DNA of 25,065 nucleotides, from contig CAJULW010000008.1 in the NCBI GenBank assembly GCA_910587515.1, positions 1 through 25,065 on the forward strand. The letters run 5' to 3'. Positions within the stretch are counted from its first letter, which is position 1. Every line of letters starts with the position of its first letter. The position numbers were made by a program, and so were the translations under genes. Shown piece after piece: positions 22,960 through 25,065 of this stretch. A model generated the notes under the pieces. That model searched no databases, was not told the origin of the DNA, and saw nothing but the letters and a program-made list of their open reading frames with translations. The DNA is from an uncultured Duncaniella sp. GTDB lineage: Bacteria > Bacteroidota > Bacteroidia > Bacteroidales > Muribaculaceae.

Positions 22960-23502
22960 TCAGATATTTTTTCGTGGAAGCATGAACCGGTTGATGAATG
23001 TCTCGCAGGTCTGTTCGATTTGTGTTTCGTTTTCAAGCAGAGAGCTGTCGAATGTGGCCGTAGCTTTACGATAGTAAGGCATTCGGGCAGAGAGCTGTTC
23101 GCTGATGAATGATTCAAGCTGTCGGTCATCGAGCCCGGCTATCAAAGGACGCTTTGACCTGCCTTGTTTCAGGCGTTCAAACAGTCGGTTGTGTGAAGTC
23201 TCAAGCAATACGGTTGTCCCTTGAGAGTTCATCAGGTTCATATTGTCTCCGAAACAAGGAGTCCCTCCGCCACATGCTATAAGAACGTTCTCTTTTGAGG
23301 AAATTTCTACAAGTGTGCGCTGTTCAATCTCGCGAAAAAACTTTTCTCCGTCTGTCGCGAATATATCGCGGATTCTTTTTCCGGTCAGAGCTTCTATGTG
23401 GTCGTCGAGATCAATAAATTCAATGTCGCAACGCTCCGCGAGTCCGCGGCCGAGTGTGGATTTGCCACAGCCCATATATCCTATAAGAAATATCGTTTTC
23501 AT
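22960..23502 (-). CDS. aroK: Shikimate kinase
   Basis: A 180-residue P-loop kinase that phosphorylates shikimate at the 3-hydroxyl, step five of the chorismate pathway. Walker A is GYMGCGKST (residues 8-16). The shikimate-binding elements follow: DLDD at 31-34, the Arg of FFREIE (Arg57), and the GGG loop (78-80, ACGGGTP). The LID region has QGRSKRPL (113-120, Arg118). Length is typical. It starts 16 bases after the flippase stop and ends 24 bases before the alanine-dehydrogenase-like gene, so the three are probably co-transcribed with rnhA. Confidence 0.94.
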   Translation of the reverse strand: MKTIFLIGYMGCGKSTLGRGLAERCDIEFIDLDDHIEALTGKRIRDIFATDGEKFFREIEQRTLVEISSKENVLIACGGGTPCFGDNMNLMNSQGTTVLLETSHNRLFERLKQGRSKRPLIAGLDDRQLESFISEQLSARMPYYRKATATFDSSLLENETQIEQTCETFINRFMLPRKNI

Positions 23503-23518
23503 ATTCGAAGTGAGAGGC

Positions 23519-25015
23519 CTAATGTTTTGTCCTGCTTGGGATGAGGTCGCGCAAAGAGATGTGTTCCATCTTCAGTGCCATGAATATATAGCCTATAAGT
23601 AGCGGTGTGCGTATGACCATGTTGAGCAGCGGTCTGTGGCCGAATGATATCAGTTCTACGAATATCCATAACACAATGGCGCTGACGAAATAGAACATTA
23701 AGCGTGGCACATTGTAGCCTATCGGATATTTTATCCTTCCGGCTACGTAGCTGACAGCCATCATAGTTCCGTAGCAGGCGAAAGAGGCCCATGCACATCC
23801 CATGTATCCCCATTTCGGAACGAGTGCGATGTTGAGGCCGATTGTGATAGCAAGTCCGAGAATAGAAAACCACATACCCCAGACTGTCTTGTCCGTGAGC
23901 TTGTACCATAATGACAGGTTGAAGAAAATTCCAAAGAAAAACTCTGCCACCATAACTATCGGTACTACTTTTAAGCCACTGAAATAGCTTTCAGCGATGA
24001 AATAGCGTAGGATATCTATATAGAACATTACCCCGAGGAATATGACCATGGCGAAAATCACGAAATATTTCATCGCGTCGCGATAGCTTTGTATCTTGTC
24101 CTCCCCCCGGTCCTTAGCCTTGGCGAATATGAAAGGCTCGTAAGCGAAACGGAAAGCTTGGATAAACATGACCATGACTATAGCGATCTTAAGATTCGCG
24201 CTATATATGCCGAGCTGTCCCATGGCCTGGGTTTTGTCCGGAAAAAGCATTGGAAAGAGGATGGAATAGAGAGTTTGGTTCATTATGCCCGCGAGCCCGA
24301 GGACCAACAGCGGTGCTGAATATACGATCATTTCGCGCCAAAGTTTAGGATTGAAACGATAGGGGAAGCCATGTAGTTCCGGAATGAGTAACATAAGGCC
24401 TACCGTTGAACTTATAAGATTGGCGAGGAAGATATATCCGATGCCAAAGTCCGGATCGTAGAACCAAGATATCCATCCTGGAGCCTGAATCCATAACCAT
24501 GGGCATATAAGTATGAAAAAGAGGTTAAGTCCGATGTTCATCCCGATGCTCACGAGGCGAAGGGCTGCGAAGCGCATAGGCCTTTTGCGGAAGCGGAGAT
24601 ATGAGAATGGCAGACATGAAAACGCGTCGATGGCCACCGTCAGACCCATCATTGCGACATAGCTTTCGTGTCCTTCAGAGTGCATCGCTTTCGAAAGTGG
24701 ATGAATGAAGGCGAGCATCAGGGCTACGAACGACACGGAACTGACAGCGAGCGATATAAGCGAGGTAGAGTATACTTCCATCGGGTTATCATAGCGTTCA
24801 TGGTTGGCGAAGCGGAAAAAACCGGTTTCCATGCCGTAGGTCAATATGATCATCGCCAAAGCTACGATCGAGTATATATAGGATACCACACCGTACTCGG
24901 TGGGGAGAAACATCTGTGTGTAAAGCGGGACGAGACACCAGTTCAGAAAGCGTCCGACAATGCTGCTCAATCCGTAGATGGCGGTGTCTTTTGCGAGTGA
25001 TTTTATTCCGGCCAT
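23519..25015 (-). CDS. Polysaccharide/oligosaccharide flippase (Wzx/MOP superfamily)
   Basis: This protein of 498 residues has about 12-14 membrane helices and the typical Wzx-like N-terminus: LAKDTAIYGLSSIVGRFLN (7-25), then PLYTQMFLPTEYGVVSYIYS (29-48). The central Arg-rich loop FSYLRFRKRPMRFAALRL and a long central segment SPWLW-like Trp-rich patch are of the same family. Such proteins move lipid-linked sugars across the inner membrane for LPS, capsule or glycoprotein assembly. The reading frame seems to begin at 25042, but that start and its MLFRS peptide come from the adapter at the contig end; the real ATG is 25015 (MAGIKSLAK). It sits 16 bases before aroK. Its own upstream region is missing. 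Confidence 0.87.
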   Translation of the reverse strand: MAGIKSLAKDTAIYGLSSIVGRFLNWCLVPLYTQMFLPTEYGVVSYIYSIVALAMIILTYGMETGFFRFANHERYDNPMEVYSTSLISLAVSSVSFVALMLAFIHPLSKAMHSEGHESYVAMMGLTVAIDAFSCLPFSYLRFRKRPMRFAALRLVSIGMNIGLNLFFILICPWLWIQAPGWISWFYDPDFGIGYIFLANLISSTVGLMLLIPELHGFPYRFNPKLWREMIVYSAPLLVLGLAGIMNQTLYSILFPMLFPDKTQAMGQLGIYSANLKIAIVMVMFIQAFRFAYEPFIFAKAKDRGEDKIQSYRDAMKYFVIFAMVIFLGVMFYIDILRYFIAESYFSGLKVVPIVMVAEFFFGIFFNLSLWYKLTDKTVWGMWFSILGLAITIGLNIALVPKWGYMGCAWASFACYGTMMAVSYVAGRIKYPIGYNVPRLMFYFVSAIVLWIFVELISFGHRPLLNMVIRTPLLIGYIFMALKMEHISLRDLIPSRTKH

Positions 25016-25027
25016 GGTATTTATGAC

Positions 25028-25065
25028 AGATCGGAAGAGCACACGTCTGAACTCCAGTCACCGGC
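25028..25065 (+). other. Illumina TruSeq adapter remnant at contig end (not genomic)
   Basis: From 25028 the sequence reads AGATCGGAAGAGC and continues as the Illumina TruSeq Read 1 adapter through CAGTCAC at 25061. The last four bases CGGC fit the first bases of an index. In reverse this yields the well-known artefact peptide beginning MTGVQTCALPI. It is sequencing residue, and any ORF that starts in it is false. The genomic part ends about 25027. Confidence 0.97.

Noticed and set aside
1..25065. CRISPR array, insertion sequences or prophage
   Set aside because: No regularly spaced repeats, transposase, terminal inverted repeats or phage structural genes were seen.

Overview
This window looks like a contig end from a Bacteroidales genome, most likely a Muribaculaceae-type gut bacterium. 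Four things point there. The gene order coaX - beta-barrel protein - lptC - CNNM protein is of the Bacteroidales kind. There is a DUF4421 outer-membrane protein and an RNase H with an N-terminal RHBD domain. The ribosomal protein S1 reads almost like Bacteroides S1. Most inferred transcription units begin near the Bacteroidetes -7 promoter element TAnnTTTG rather than a sigma70-type -10 box. The species is not determined. Almost all genes are chromosomal housekeeping or envelope genes on the minus strand; only the DUF4421 gene and a fructokinase run on the plus strand.

Layout, left to right (minus-strand operons are transcribed right to left). 1-3447: coaX, a FadL-like barrel protein, lptC and a CNNM/CBS protein cut by the window edge, tightly overlapping. 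3608-6552: greA, an orphan Imm51-like immunity gene, a HIT hydrolase, menA, a DivIC/FtsB-like division protein and a small four-helix membrane protein, apparently one unit from a strong promoter at 6762-6792. 6860-11554: a lipoprotein, a large YfhO-type membrane protein, a degenerate methyltransferase-like protein and XerD. 11670-13528: rpsA with a good promoter, a perfect-palindrome terminator and an apparent single-base frameshift. 13794-14900: DUF4421 barrel protein (plus). 14838-19873: an export operon of TolC, HlyD and two ABC-2 permeases without an ATPase gene. 20173-21087: fructokinase (plus). 21100-25015: flippase, shikimate kinase, a divergent alanine-dehydrogenase-like protein and RNase HI. 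25028-25065: Illumina adapter sequence, not genome.

Together the genes cover envelope building (LptC, barrel proteins, flippase, YfhO, export system), cofactor and aromatic precursors (CoaX, MenA, AroK), division and chromosome resolution (DivIC, XerD), and transcription/translation (GreA, S1). I did not find a clear undescribed multi-gene system. The points most worth a second look are the orphan Imm51 gene with no ATG inserted between greA and the HIT gene, two proteins that keep a family fold signature but lack its key catalytic or cofactor residues (the alanine-dehydrogenase-like and methyltransferase-like proteins), the rpsA frameshift, and the adapter at the contig end.
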